From Lewinellaceae bacterium SD302 (GTDB lineage Bacteria; Bacteroidota; Bacteroidia; Chitinophagales; Saprospiraceae): a stretch of 64,000 nucleotides of DNA. The stretch covers positions 49,800-113,799 of the forward strand of contig PDLQ01000016.1 in assembly GCA_002591745.1 (NCBI GenBank), read 5' to 3'. Each line of letters opens with the position of its first letter. The first letter of the stretch is position 1. A program made the translations under genes and the position numbers. Positions 42,548 to 51,606 of this stretch are shown here, in pieces. The notes beneath the pieces were generated by a model, which did no database searches, was not told the DNA's origin, and saw only the letters and a program-made list of their open reading frames with translations.

Positions 42548-43240
42548 TTAGTGTTTGTTTAGGGCGTAATAATCGCAGCGATCACGTATAATGCATTGCT
42601 CGCAACACGGCGCCCTCCAGATGCAGACCCGTTGACCGTGGCGCATGAAGCCCTGGTGACTGTCGTAGACCTTTTGCCCGTCCCAGTCTTCGGGCAGATA
42701 GCTCTGCAGTAGTCGGGCCGTCTTGTCCAGGGTCGCCTTGGGCGGCACAATTCCTAAGCGCCGGGCCACCCGGTGGTGATGAGTATCGACAACGAGTGCG
42801 GGCATTCGTAAAGCACTAAAACTAAGCACGGCCGCGCTGGTCTTCGCGCCCACACCGGGTATGTCTTCCAGCCAGGCACGGGCTTCCTCCACTGTCATGT
42901 CTCCCAGGAAATCCAGTGAAAGCTCACCTCGCCGCCGTTTTACTTCGCTGAGCGCGCGCTGAATTCTCGGGGCTTTTACTTCCGGAAAGGTAACGGCAGA
43001 GATCAGTGCCTCGATCGCCGTCGTATCCGCTTCCATCACGGCTTCCCAGCTTGGATAAGCAGCAGTAAGGCTCTGATATGCCACCCTGGTCACTACATTT
43101 TTCGTCCGGTGTGATAGCAAAGCATTGACCATCTCACTCAAGGGGTCACGGTAGCTGAAGGGGATGAAGGGAGCTCCGTAGGCCTCCTGTAATATCAAGT
43201 CTGTTTCCACGGCTCTTGTACGCTGCTCCGGATCATTCAT
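42548..43240 (-). CDS. Endonuclease III-like DNA glycosylase
   Basis: A 230-residue HhH-GPD protein. The helix-hairpin-helix LEDIPGVGAKTSAAVL carries the catalytic Lys, and VDTHHHRVARRLG the catalytic Asp. At the end, Cys-x6-Cys-x2-Cys-x5-Cys (CIWRAPCCEQCIIRDRC) fits the [4Fe-4S] spacing of endonuclease III. It should remove oxidised pyrimidines and nick the DNA. It differs from E. coli Nth in the motif before the loop (IPGVGAKTS, not LPGVGRKTA) and in VDTHHHRV, so it belongs to a related subgroup. It begins at an intergenic region with two outward-facing core repeats. Confidence 0.88.
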   Translation of the reverse strand: MNDPEQRTRAVETDLILQEAYGAPFIPFSYRDPLSEMVNALLSHRTKNVVTRVAYQSLTAAYPSWEAVMEADTTAIEALISAVTFPEVKAPRIQRALSEVKRRRGELSLDFLGDMTVEEARAWLEDIPGVGAKTSAAVLSFSALRMPALVVDTHHHRVARRLGIVPPKATLDKTARLLQSYLPEDWDGQKVYDSHQGFMRHGQRVCIWRAPCCEQCIIRDRCDYYALNKH

Positions 43241-43269
43241 AGGTTAATAAGCTTTATGATTAGGACTGG

Positions 43270-43360
43270 CAAAGTAGCAGTGTTGTTCGGGTGAAAGGTA
43301 AATTTGGTCTTGTGGTCTTGTAAGACTTCCGGGCACACCAGCTTTGCTACTTTGAAGTCC
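43270..43360. repeat. Two core repeats facing outward between divergent genes
   Basis: The core at 43270-43278 is on the minus strand, 30 bases before the glycosylase ATG; the one at 43346-43354 (AGCTTTGCTACTTTGAAGTC) is on the plus strand, 95 bases before the AhpD-like gene. Each points to its nearer gene. Confidence 0.75.
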
Positions 43361-43449
43361 GCCACCGCCCCTAGGGATAAGCCCAAGAAGATATATCTAT
43401 AAACAGCTATTTTAGCGAACTTAACTAAAGGACTTATACCAATTTTCAC

Positions 43450-44028
43450 ATGCCTTACCTGTCTCACCTCTCGGAGGACTCTGATTTTACCGACATTCTT
43501 TTTCGCGACCCGGATCGCTACGGGCCGATGAACGCCTTCACCCAAAAGTTACTACGCGGCCCCAGCGAACTGACCGTTGAAGAACGGGAGTTGATTGCGG
43601 CTTTTGTCTCGGCCACCAATTCCTGCCAGTATTGTCACGGCATTCACGCGGCGGTAGCACAAAGGTTTGGCACCGATCCGGATTTGGTGCAATCCCTCGT
43701 GGATGACCTGGATGGCGCGCCCATCGACAATAAACTCAGGGCAGTACTTCACTTCGCTAGGAAGCTTACGCTCACCCCGGCGAAAATCGTGGCCGCGGAT
43801 GCCGAAGCAGTGTTAGCCGTTGGCTGGTCCGAACGAAGCCTTGAGGACGTCATTGGTATAACCGCTCTGTTCAATTACTACAACCGTATTCTGGACGGGC
43901 ATGGGATTAAGGGCAACGCTAATATATTTTCCGAAGGATCCGGTATCCTGGCAAAACGGGGGTACAAGTTTCCGAAGATCGTGGCAAAATTCCTGTACTG
44001 GAGACGGAGGCGGAAAGATAGTCAGTGA
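43450..44028 (+). CDS. AhpD/carboxymuconolactone decarboxylase-family protein
   Basis: A 192-residue helical protein. The CxxCH motif in ATNSCQYCHGIHAAVAQ (about residues 56-72) is that of AhpD-like peroxidase-associated proteins, where the two Cys act as a thiol pair in peroxide reduction; LTVEERELIAAFVSA before it and NRILDGHGI after it match the family. The last 30 residues are basic (FPKIVAKFLYWRRRRK). It could protect against peroxide, which would suit its place beside a low-oxygen respiration locus, but the regulatory palindrome lies after it, so it need not belong to that regulon. Confidence 0.88.
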   Translation: MPYLSHLSEDSDFTDILFRDPDRYGPMNAFTQKLLRGPSELTVEERELIAAFVSATNSCQYCHGIHAAVAQRFGTDPDLVQSLVDDLDGAPIDNKLRAVLHFARKLTLTPAKIVAADAEAVLAVGWSERSLEDVIGITALFNYYNRILDGHGIKGNANIFSEGSGILAKRGYKFPKIVAKFLYWRRRRKDSQ

Positions 44029-44117
44029 AAGGTATAGGTTGCTTTGTGCTTTATACCATGTACTACATACCGTTTTCTTTAGACAGTAGACAGAACCCTG
44101 GCATTTGACAGTCAAAA

Positions 44118-44131
44118 ATGATATATATCAT
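44118..44131. promoter_or_regulatory. FNR-type box upstream of hemN
   Basis: ATGAT-ATAT-ATCAT, a perfect palindrome with the TGAT-N4-ATCA core of FNR/FixK sites. It lies 30 bases before the GTG start at 44161, in the only gap between the AhpD-like gene and hemN. Confidence 0.75.
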
Positions 44132-44160
44132 GCCCTCCACCCGGCCACGTCATTTTTCCG

Positions 44161-45549
44161 GTGGGGCAAACAATTGATCTTTGGGGAAATATTTTGCCCT
44201 TGGATCTCTTCGACAAATACAACCATCCAGTGCCTCGGTACACTAGTTACCCGACCGTGCCACACTGGCAGACCGAGCCGCCTACCGAGCAGGAATGGAT
44301 CGCATCCATTGGTAAACGGCTGAGGAAATCACCGGAACTTAGTCTGTACGTTCATCTTCCCTTTTGTGAAGAACTGTGTACCTATTGCGGTTGTAATAAA
44401 CGGATTACCAAGAACCACGGTGTAGAAGTACCGTACGTGGATACTGTCTTGGCGGAATGGAAGATTTACGAGCGATCCATGCTCATCAAGCCTTTGTTAA
44501 AGGAACTTCACCTGGGTGGAGGTACGCCTACCTTCTTCTCGCCAACGGAACTGAAACGACTGGTACAGGGAATTCTGAAGAGAGTTGACTTGGCCGATGG
44601 GGCCGAAATGAGTTTTGAAGCTCACCCGAACAGCACGACCAAAGCCCATCTCGAAGTACTTGCCGAGTTGGGGTTTAATCGTTTGAGCATTGGTGTTCAG
44701 GATTTTAATCCGCACATCATGCGGCTGATCAATCGGCGGCAAACTGAAGAGGATATCCAGCGAACCGTTATTGAAGCTCAGGCGATTGGTTACCGTTCCA
44801 TCAATTTCGATATTATCTACGGCTTACCGGATCAATCGGTGGCTGATATTGAATACAGTGTTGCAAAGATCGCCGAATTACGGCCGGAGCGAATTGCTTT
44901 TTACGGTTACGCTCACGTACCCTGGGTGAGTCCGGGGCAACGGGCTTACAGTAAAGCGAACCTGCCGCAAGGACGGGATAAATGGAAACTCTACGAAACC
45001 GGGAAAAAAGGCCTGGAAGCCATGGGCTACCGAGACATCGGCCTGGATCACTTTGCCCTGCCGGAGGATGACCTTTACCTGGCCAGCCGGGAGCAACGCC
45101 TGCACCGCAATTTTATGGGCTACACAACGAATACGTCCAAGCTGAGTATCGGGCTGGGCTGTTCTGCAATCAGCGACAGCTGGAATATGTACGTGCAAAA
45201 TGAAAAGAAGGTAGAGGACTATCAGCGAATCGTGATGGAAGAATCCCGCCTTCCTCTTTTGAAGGGCCACCGGCTGAAACGGGATGAAGAGATCGTACGC
45301 CGCCACATCTCCAACCTGATGTGTTTGCAGACCACGGTCTGGGCCGGAGAAGAAATGCATTGCCAAAGCCTGCCCTTTGCTTTGGAAAATTGGGCAGATA
45401 TGGAAAAGGACGGTCTGGTGAAACGGGGAGCGAACAGCCTTAGTGTTACGCCATTAGGAAAGACTTTTTTACGCAACGTTTGCGTACCTCTGGACAGCCA
45501 TATGCAGCGGATGAATGCTGGTCGACCTACTTTTAGCAGAGCAGTATAA
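44161..45549 (+). CDS. hemN: Oxygen-independent coproporphyrinogen III oxidase
   Basis: A 462-residue radical SAM enzyme that turns coproporphyrinogen III into protoporphyrinogen IX without oxygen. The cluster motif is CEELCTYCGC, and the conserved beginning DKYNHPVPRYTSYPTVPHW identifies HemN as opposed to HemW. Later, HLGGGTPTF and YGYAHVPW are also as expected. Only non-ATG starts fit: GTG at 44161 or TTG at 44200, the latter closer to the usual HemN length. It is the first gene of the cbb3 oxidase run (the next ATG is two bases after its stop), supplying heme when oxygen is short. An FNR-type box lies just upstream. Confidence 0.94.
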   Translation: MGQTIDLWGNILPLDLFDKYNHPVPRYTSYPTVPHWQTEPPTEQEWIASIGKRLRKSPELSLYVHLPFCEELCTYCGCNKRITKNHGVEVPYVDTVLAEWKIYERSMLIKPLLKELHLGGGTPTFFSPTELKRLVQGILKRVDLADGAEMSFEAHPNSTTKAHLEVLAELGFNRLSIGVQDFNPHIMRLINRRQTEEDIQRTVIEAQAIGYRSINFDIIYGLPDQSVADIEYSVAKIAELRPERIAFYGYAHVPWVSPGQRAYSKANLPQGRDKWKLYETGKKGLEAMGYRDIGLDHFALPEDDLYLASREQRLHRNFMGYTTNTSKLSIGLGCSAISDSWNMYVQNEKKVEDYQRIVMEESRLPLLKGHRLKRDEEIVRRHISNLMCLQTTVWAGEEMHCQSLPFALENWADMEKDGLVKRGANSLSVTPLGKTFLRNVCVPLDSHMQRMNAGRPTFSRAV

Positions 45550-45550
45550 T

Positions 45551-47968
45551 ATGTCCGTAATGTACCAGGAAGCCAAGCTGCCTTTGGCAAAAGAAGACAG
45601 GTCAAACTGCGCGCACTGCGGTGAGAGCTGTAGGGACAATGCTTTATCCAATAAGGCGGGTGAAATTTTCTGCTGTCAGGGTTGCCGTACCGTACACGAC
45701 ATTCTGAGTGAAAACGGAATGCTGGACTTTTACGGTATGGACGAGCGGGCTGGGCAGCGGCAGTCGGAGCAGCATCGGGATGATTACGAATGGCTGGAGA
45801 TTACCAGTTTGGCCGATCGCTATGTTCAGTACCGTGACGAAAGGCATTGTCGGGTAAGTCTAAAGTTGCCGGCTATTCATTGCCTGAGTTGCGTTTGGTT
45901 GCTGGAGAACCTGAACCGTTTACTACCTGGTATTACTTCGGTACGGGTCAACTTTGCCCGCAAGGAAGCAACGATATTATTTGACGAGCAACAAAGTAAA
46001 CTTTCGGAGATCGCCCGAATGTTGGCCAATATCGGCTATCCCCCACGGTTCAAAGAAAACGATAGTAAGGTATCGAGTACCGATCGACCGTTGATCTACC
46101 GGATCGGGCTGGCGGGCTTTGCTTTTGGAAATATCATGTTGCTCAGTTTGCCGGAATACTTCGGACTGGGCGTTGATGGCTCGGCTGCTTTTTTCGAACC
46201 GTTTGTCGGTTACCTGATGTTGGTGCTTAGTTTGCCCGTTTTTTTCTACGCCGGTGATTATTACTGGCGTGGTGCCTGGCAAGGGCTACAGCAAAAAGAA
46301 CTCAGTCTGGATGTACCGATCACCATCGGTATGGCTGCTCTGTTTCTACGTTCGGCTTACGAGATTTTTAGCCAAACGGGGGCGGGCTACCTGGATAGCC
46401 TAGCTGGGCTGGTCTTCTTTTTACTGTTGGGCCGGTGGTTTCAATCCATTACTTACGACCGGCTGAGTTTCGACCGTGATCATAAAGACTATTTTCCCGT
46501 TGCGGCCCAGAAGCTGTTGGCTAACGGAGATGTTCGCCCGTTGGCGGTAGAAGAGATACAAGCAGGGACGAAGCTGTTGGTCCGCCCCGGCCAGCTGATA
46601 CCCGCAGATGGTATTCTTTTCTCCGGTGAAGCATTGCCAATCGATTACAGTTTCGTTACCGGTGAGGCACGTGCTCAGTTTCGTAGTGCGGGTGATCAGC
46701 TTTACGCTGGTGGGCGCGCCACCAAAACGGCTTTAAAAATAGAAGTGACCCGGCCGGCCGCCGAAAGTTATCTGCTTCAGTTGTGGCGAGAAAAACCAGA
46801 CGAATCAAAAAAAGACCAACTACTTCCATCACGCCGGCTTAGCAGAAATTTTACAGTTATTGTTTTAGTTATCGCGCTTTTTACTTTTGTTTTTTGGTTC
46901 AATACTGACACGGGGCGGGCATTTCAGGCGGCTACGGCCGTACTTATTATTGCCTGTCCCTGTGCATTGGCTCTGGCCTTGCCCTTTGCTTACGGAAGTA
47001 TGATGCGTCGGATGGGCAAAGCAGGATTTTTCCTCCGCTCAGCCGGAGTGCTGACAAGGTTAGAGAAGATCGATACCTATGTTTTTGACAAAACGGGTAC
47101 GCTAGCGAGTGTGAAAACTCCGGAAAGGATAAGACTGCTGGTAGAAGATAACGACAAAGAAAGTTTGTCGGTGCTGCTGGCCATGAGTCTACAGTCGGAT
47201 CACCCGCGAAGTATCGGTATCGCTACTGCTCTGAAGAAGAGAGGAATCGAAGCTACTGAGATTCCTGGCGTTCAGGAAATTCCGGGAGCCGGACTTATTT
47301 GCCAGGCCAGTGGAAAATCTTATCGGATCGGTAACGCTGCGTTCTGTCAGGTAACTGACCACCCAGGTTCAGCCACTTACGGTAGTTGTAACGGTCAGTT
47401 GTTGGTGGTGCTGGAACGAGACGACACCGGCCCGGATGCATCGACGACAAAAATGCTGGAGTCGATTCAAAAAGAGAAACTACACCTGCTTTCCGGAGAT
47501 GACCCGGAAGGGAATGAAAGTTGGCGAACGCACTTTAAGCAGGATCAACTATTTTTTCAACAAAGCCCATTCGACAAGGAAGATTACCTGGAGAAATTGA
47601 ATGCCGCCGGCCATCAGGTGTTGATGACCGGAGACGGCCTGAACGATACCGGCGCACTCAGAACTGCCAGTGTAGGCCTGGCGGTCACCGAAGACCTTTC
47701 TCGTTTCAGCCCTGCTTCCGATGGGATCGCGCTCAGCAGCAAACTGCATCTCCTGCCGGATATTGTAGCCGCCGCGGGCAGATTACCGCTGATTATGAAG
47801 TTGGCTTACGGTATGGCACTGCTCTACAACCTGATCGGATTAAGTTTTGCAGTAACGGGAAATCTTTCTCCCGTGGTCGCGGCCATTCTGATGCCGATCA
47901 GCTCGATTTCGGTCGTCATTTTTGCCGTGGTTGCTACCTGGTTTGCGGCGCGCGGATTTACGAAATGA
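45551..47968 (+). CDS. ccoI: Copper-transporting P-type ATPase, CcoI/FixI type
   Basis: An 805-residue membrane protein; ATG at 45551, directly after hemN (an earlier frame start at 45515 would overlap it). The Cys-rich N-terminus (CAHCGESC, CCQGC) and an HMA-like HCLSCVW stretch bind metal. The actuator has TGEA, a membrane helix carries IACPCALALALPF (CPC), the phosphorylated loop is DKTGTL, and the hinge is MTGDGLND. CcoI exports or delivers copper for cbb3 oxidase assembly. The length and CPC helix fit that group and not a general CopA (no histidine-rich end). Its stop codon overlaps a second FNR-type box. Confidence 0.93.
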   Translation: MSVMYQEAKLPLAKEDRSNCAHCGESCRDNALSNKAGEIFCCQGCRTVHDILSENGMLDFYGMDERAGQRQSEQHRDDYEWLEITSLADRYVQYRDERHCRVSLKLPAIHCLSCVWLLENLNRLLPGITSVRVNFARKEATILFDEQQSKLSEIARMLANIGYPPRFKENDSKVSSTDRPLIYRIGLAGFAFGNIMLLSLPEYFGLGVDGSAAFFEPFVGYLMLVLSLPVFFYAGDYYWRGAWQGLQQKELSLDVPITIGMAALFLRSAYEIFSQTGAGYLDSLAGLVFFLLLGRWFQSITYDRLSFDRDHKDYFPVAAQKLLANGDVRPLAVEEIQAGTKLLVRPGQLIPADGILFSGEALPIDYSFVTGEARAQFRSAGDQLYAGGRATKTALKIEVTRPAAESYLLQLWREKPDESKKDQLLPSRRLSRNFTVIVLVIALFTFVFWFNTDTGRAFQAATAVLIIACPCALALALPFAYGSMMRRMGKAGFFLRSAGVLTRLEKIDTYVFDKTGTLASVKTPERIRLLVEDNDKESLSVLLAMSLQSDHPRSIGIATALKKRGIEATEIPGVQEIPGAGLICQASGKSYRIGNAAFCQVTDHPGSATYGSCNGQLLVVLERDDTGPDASTTKMLESIQKEKLHLLSGDDPEGNESWRTHFKQDQLFFQQSPFDKEDYLEKLNAAGHQVLMTGDGLNDTGALRTASVGLAVTEDLSRFSPASDGIALSSKLHLLPDIVAAAGRLPLIMKLAYGMALLYNLIGLSFAVTGNLSPVVAAILMPISSISVVIFAVVATWFAARGFTK

Positions 47969-47978
47969 TATATATCAC
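47965..47978. promoter_or_regulatory. FNR-type box at the ccoI/ccoS junction
   Basis: ATGAT-ATAT-ATCAC, the same core as at 44118 and with the same ATAT middle. It lies 74 bases before ccoS and overlaps the ccoI stop, so it could drive the oxidase genes separately from hemN-ccoI. Confidence 0.7.
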
Positions 47979-48051
47979 CGGGGCCGCAAACAAGCGTCAT
48001 CGGCTGTCAGGAGCACCTCAGGCTACCTTGCAGACATAAATTCGGACCCCG

Positions 48052-48249
48052 ATGAAGATCATCATTCTTCTGATCATTTTGAGTCTTAGCGTTGCGCTGC
48101 TTTTCCTCTTTGCCTTCTTCTGGGCAGTGGGTAGCGGACAGTATGACGACGAGGTGACCCCGGCGATCCGAATACTTTTTGACAACCCACCCACGAATAA
48201 AATTTCTCAAGATGAGCAGCACCCCGACCTTGACGACCCCGCTGAGTAA
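48052..48249 (+). CDS. ccoS: cbb3 oxidase assembly protein CcoS
   Basis: A 65-residue protein with one membrane segment (IIILLIILSLSVALLFLFAFFWA) followed by SGQYDDEVTPAIRILFD, the typical CcoS pattern. CcoS is needed to insert heme and copper into the oxidase. The last 38 bases overlap the start of the ccoNO gene in another frame. Confidence 0.9.
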   Translation: MKIIILLIILSLSVALLFLFAFFWAVGSGQYDDEVTPAIRILFDNPPTNKISQDEQHPDLDDPAE

Positions 48250-50386
48250 CGAGATTCAGTTGGATCACTTCAGCTACGACAACAAGATCGTCAAGCAATT
48301 TGCTTACGCCACCGCTTTTTGGGGCCTGATTGGGATGACTGTCGGGCTGCTGGCGGCTTTTCAGATGGTTTTCCCCGCGTTGAATTTCACGGCGGAAACG
48401 TCCTTTGGCCGTATCCGTCCGTTGCACACCAACGCCGCCATTTTTGCCTTTGTAGGTAACGGTATTTTTATGGGAGTCTATTACTCCCTCCAGCGCCTGC
48501 TAAAAACCCGGATGTTCAGTGATCGACTCAGTCAAATGCATTTCTATGGCTGGCAAATGATTATTCTGGCGGCAGCCATCACGCTGCCACTCGGCATCAC
48601 CACCTCGAAGGAATACGCAGAACTGGAGTGGCCCATCGACATCGGCATCGCCGTGGTCTGGATCATCTTCGGAATCAATATGTTCGGCACCATTTTCAAA
48701 CGCCGGGAACGTCACCTTTACGTAGCCATCTGGTTTTACATCGCTACCTGGATCACGGTTACAGTTTTGCACGTAGGTAATAGCCTGGAACTGCCCGTAG
48801 GACTCTGGAAATCCTATCCGGTGTTCGCCGGTGTACAGGATGCTTTGGTGCAGTGGTGGTATGGCCATAACGCCGTGGCTTTCTTCCTCACCACTCCCTA
48901 TTTGGGGCTGATGTATTACTTCCTGCCCAAAGCAGCTAACCGACCGGTCTTCAGCTATCGCTTATCGATCATTCACTTCTGGGCCCTGATCTTCATTTAC
49001 ATCTGGGCTGGCCCACACCACTTGCTCTACACGAGCTTGCCGGACTGGGCCCAGAGTCTGGGGGTTGTTTTTAGCCTGATGCTGATCGCTCCGAGTTGGG
49101 GGGGAATGCTCAACGGACTGCTCACCTTGAGGGGAGCCTGGGATAAGGTACGCGAAGACCCGGTACTGAAAATGATGGTCGTAGCCGTAACTGCTTACGG
49201 TATGGCTACTCTGGAAGGGCCGCTGCTGTCCATCAAAAGTGTCAACGCCATTAGTCACTATACGGACTGGACCGTCGGTCACGTGCACGTAGGTACCTTG
49301 GGCTGGAACGGGATGCTCACTTTCGGCGTACTCTACTGGCTTATGCCCCGTATCTTCAACACGGAGCTTTATAGTAAAAAATTGGCCAACGTTCATTTTT
49401 GGATGGCTACTCTGGGTCTGCTCTTTTACGCCATTCCACTTTATTGGGCCGGTTGGACACAAAGTGCCATGTGGAAGCAGTTCATGCCCGAAGGCATGCT
49501 GCAGTACGGCAACTTCCTGGAAACAGTAACCGCCATTCTGCCCATGTATATGCTCCGTGCCCTGGGTGGTACGATCTACGTCGCCGGTGTGGTCGTGATG
49601 ATCTACAACATCATCAAAACTACCCGCCAGGGTAAATTAATTGAAAACGAAGCCGTGTCCGCTCCGCCGCTGGCCGCCTCTCCCGGCGGGCATAAGGGCG
49701 AGTACTGGCACCGCTGGATCGAGCGCCGCCCCGTACAGCTGCTCGTTGGCTCTACGGTTGTCATCCTGATCGGTGGACTGGCGGAGCTTTTCCCCATGAT
49801 CCTGATCGACGATAACGTGCCCAAAATTGAGTCCGTACAACCATACACGCCTCTGGAACTGGCCGGGCGCGACATCTACATTCGCGAGGGCTGTAACGTC
49901 TGCCACAGTCAGATGATCCGTCCCTTCCGCTCCGAAACCGAGCGCTATGGCCAATACTCTATGTCCGGGGAATTCATCTACGACCGGCCACACCTCTGGG
50001 GAAGTAAACGGACCGGACCGGACCTGCACCGCGTCGGAGAAAAGTATCCGGATTCCTGGCATTACAACCACATGAAAGATCCACAGAGTACCTCTCCGGG
50101 TAGTATCATGCCAAGCTACGAGTGGTTATTTGAAAATGACCTGGACGTAAGCTCCATGCCGGCTAAGATCCGAACCCTGCAGAAACTGAATACTCCCTAT
50201 CCGGAAGGATACGACGAGCAAGCCGTCGCGGATTTACAGTTGCAGGCTCGTGATATCGTGGAAAGTCTTCAGCAACAAGGTATAGAAGCCGAGCGGCTGG
50301 AAGACAAAGAAATCACCGCCATCATCGCCTATTTACAGCGACTTGGTACGGATATCAAACCAGACGTAAACGCGGCTAATAAATAA
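48212..50386 (+). CDS. ccoNO: cbb3 cytochrome oxidase, fused subunits I and II (CcoN-CcoO)
   Basis: A 724-residue protein; the ATG at 48212 starts MSSTPTLTTPLSNEIQLDHF, and a TTG 33 bases upstream is not needed. Residues 1-480 are CcoN: 12 membrane helices with His ligands in RPLHTNAAIF, WYGHNAVAFF, GPHHLLY and HYTDWTVGHVHVG, which bind heme b, heme b3 and copper B. From about 510 it continues as CcoO with one membrane segment and a c-type heme site GCNVCHSQM (about residues 559-567). The two subunits are separate genes in Proteobacteria; the fusion is common in Bacteroidota. The enzyme reduces oxygen at very low concentration and pumps protons. Confidence 0.95.
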   Translation: MSSTPTLTTPLSNEIQLDHFSYDNKIVKQFAYATAFWGLIGMTVGLLAAFQMVFPALNFTAETSFGRIRPLHTNAAIFAFVGNGIFMGVYYSLQRLLKTRMFSDRLSQMHFYGWQMIILAAAITLPLGITTSKEYAELEWPIDIGIAVVWIIFGINMFGTIFKRRERHLYVAIWFYIATWITVTVLHVGNSLELPVGLWKSYPVFAGVQDALVQWWYGHNAVAFFLTTPYLGLMYYFLPKAANRPVFSYRLSIIHFWALIFIYIWAGPHHLLYTSLPDWAQSLGVVFSLMLIAPSWGGMLNGLLTLRGAWDKVREDPVLKMMVVAVTAYGMATLEGPLLSIKSVNAISHYTDWTVGHVHVGTLGWNGMLTFGVLYWLMPRIFNTELYSKKLANVHFWMATLGLLFYAIPLYWAGWTQSAMWKQFMPEGMLQYGNFLETVTAILPMYMLRALGGTIYVAGVVVMIYNIIKTTRQGKLIENEAVSAPPLAASPGGHKGEYWHRWIERRPVQLLVGSTVVILIGGLAELFPMILIDDNVPKIESVQPYTPLELAGRDIYIREGCNVCHSQMIRPFRSETERYGQYSMSGEFIYDRPHLWGSKRTGPDLHRVGEKYPDSWHYNHMKDPQSTSPGSIMPSYEWLFENDLDVSSMPAKIRTLQKLNTPYPEGYDEQAVADLQLQARDIVESLQQQGIEAERLEDKEITAIIAYLQRLGTDIKPDVNAANK

Positions 50387-50393
50387 TTACCTC

Positions 50394-50579
50394 ATGGCAA
50401 AGTACCTCCTGGCCGGCGAAGACATCAACTGGCTCGCTATCATGGCCCTACTGACTTTTTTCATCGTCTTTTCTCTATCCATTTTCATGGTTATCAAGCG
50501 GGGGCGTAACAGCTACAACGACATAGCCCGACTTCCCCTGGAGGATGGCAACGGAGAAAACCTAAAAAGTAAAGAATAA
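50394..50579 (+). CDS. ccoQ: CcoQ-like small oxidase subunit
   Basis: A 61-residue protein with one membrane helix (WLAIMALLTFFIVFSLSIFMVI) and a polar end with YNDIARLPLED, as in the short CcoQ/FixQ subunits. Position between ccoNO and ccoP supports the call. Its stop and the ATG of ccoP overlap by one base (TAATG). Confidence 0.8.
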   Translation: MAKYLLAGEDINWLAIMALLTFFIVFSLSIFMVIKRGRNSYNDIARLPLEDGNGENLKSKE

Positions 50580-51487
50580 TGATCCCCAGCTACCCGAATT
50601 TACTTTTACAAGTCGAATCCATTCCGGCTCTGAACGGCGGTGGTGCGCTTGCGCTCGGCAATTTTTCGCCGCTGGAGTTGTTCGTCATCGCCATGATCTG
50701 TGTGGTGCTGATCGCCGGCTTCGGTAGTCTGCTCAATCTCAGTTTCTCACTGATGAAACTTCAGAAGTTGCGGCTACTGGAAAAGTTGCAGCCGGAACTG
50801 CTCGAAAAAGTTGGTTTAGAAGTACCGGAACTCACCGAATCCTGGTGGCAGCGTACTTTCAAAAAGCTGACTGACCGGGTGCCGGTGGAAGAAGAAAATG
50901 ACATTCTACTCGATCACAACTACGACGGGGTAATGGAACTGGACAACAATCTGCCGCCCTGGTGGAAAGGTGTTTTCTACATCACCGTTGCCATCGCGCC
51001 GATCTATCTGTACGTTAACCACTTTTCGGGGGTAGCCGTCAGTTCCACCGAACAATACGAACGGGAGGTGGTAGCCGCCGAAGCAGAAGTAAAAGCCTAT
51101 CTGGCTACTCAGTCAGACCTGGTGGACGAAACCAACGTCACCCTATTGGTCGACGCCCAGGAGCTGGCCTCCGGTGGGGTGATCTTCGAAAGCAAGTGCG
51201 TGGCCTGCCACGGTAAGCTCGGCGAAGGCGGTATCGGACCGAATCTCACGGATGATTTCTGGATTCACGGCGGCGATATCAAGGACGTGTTCAAGGTTGT
51301 CAAATACGGAGTGCCGGAAATGGGAATGATCCCCTGGAAGAATGAACTTCGGGCCGGGGCCATTCAGCAGGTTGCCAGCTACATCAAGTCTTTGCGCGGT
51401 ACAAACCCACCAAATCCAAAAGAGCCACAAGGAGAGCCCTACGTTGAGGCAGAAACTCCAGAGGCTGATGCCGAGCAAGACAAATAA
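50579..51487 (+). CDS. ccoP: cbb3 oxidase c-type cytochrome subunit CcoP (one heme)
   Basis: A 302-residue protein with two membrane segments (about residues 30-60 and 125-142) and a periplasmic cytochrome c domain. Only one heme site is present, CVACH (about residue 206-210), with PEMGMIPWK containing the axial Met; proteobacterial CcoP has two hemes. The one-heme form is known in Bacteroidota and elsewhere. It passes electrons from a cytochrome c or the bc complex to CcoO. The end of the protein is Pro/Glu-rich. Translation is coupled to ccoQ. Confidence 0.92.
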   Translation: MIPSYPNLLLQVESIPALNGGGALALGNFSPLELFVIAMICVVLIAGFGSLLNLSFSLMKLQKLRLLEKLQPELLEKVGLEVPELTESWWQRTFKKLTDRVPVEEENDILLDHNYDGVMELDNNLPPWWKGVFYITVAIAPIYLYVNHFSGVAVSSTEQYEREVVAAEAEVKAYLATQSDLVDETNVTLLVDAQELASGGVIFESKCVACHGKLGEGGIGPNLTDDFWIHGGDIKDVFKVVKYGVPEMGMIPWKNELRAGAIQQVASYIKSLRGTNPPNPKEPQGEPYVEAETPEADAEQDK

Positions 51488-51568
51488 ATACCTGAGACAA
51501 GTGCTTTCGGGGCCAATGCTAAGACCGTTGGTTTCCGGAGGCGCTTGCTTTTAGACTGATAACAAGCA

Positions 51569-51577
51569 CTGCTACCT
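51569..51577 (+). repeat. Near-core repeat GCTACCTTG
   Basis: CACTGCTACCTTGTTAGACA in the gap before ccoG, same variant as at 38979 and also pointing to the downstream gene. Confidence 0.5.
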
Positions 51578-51606
51578 TGTTAGACAAAAGATGAAAACGA
51601 TAATCC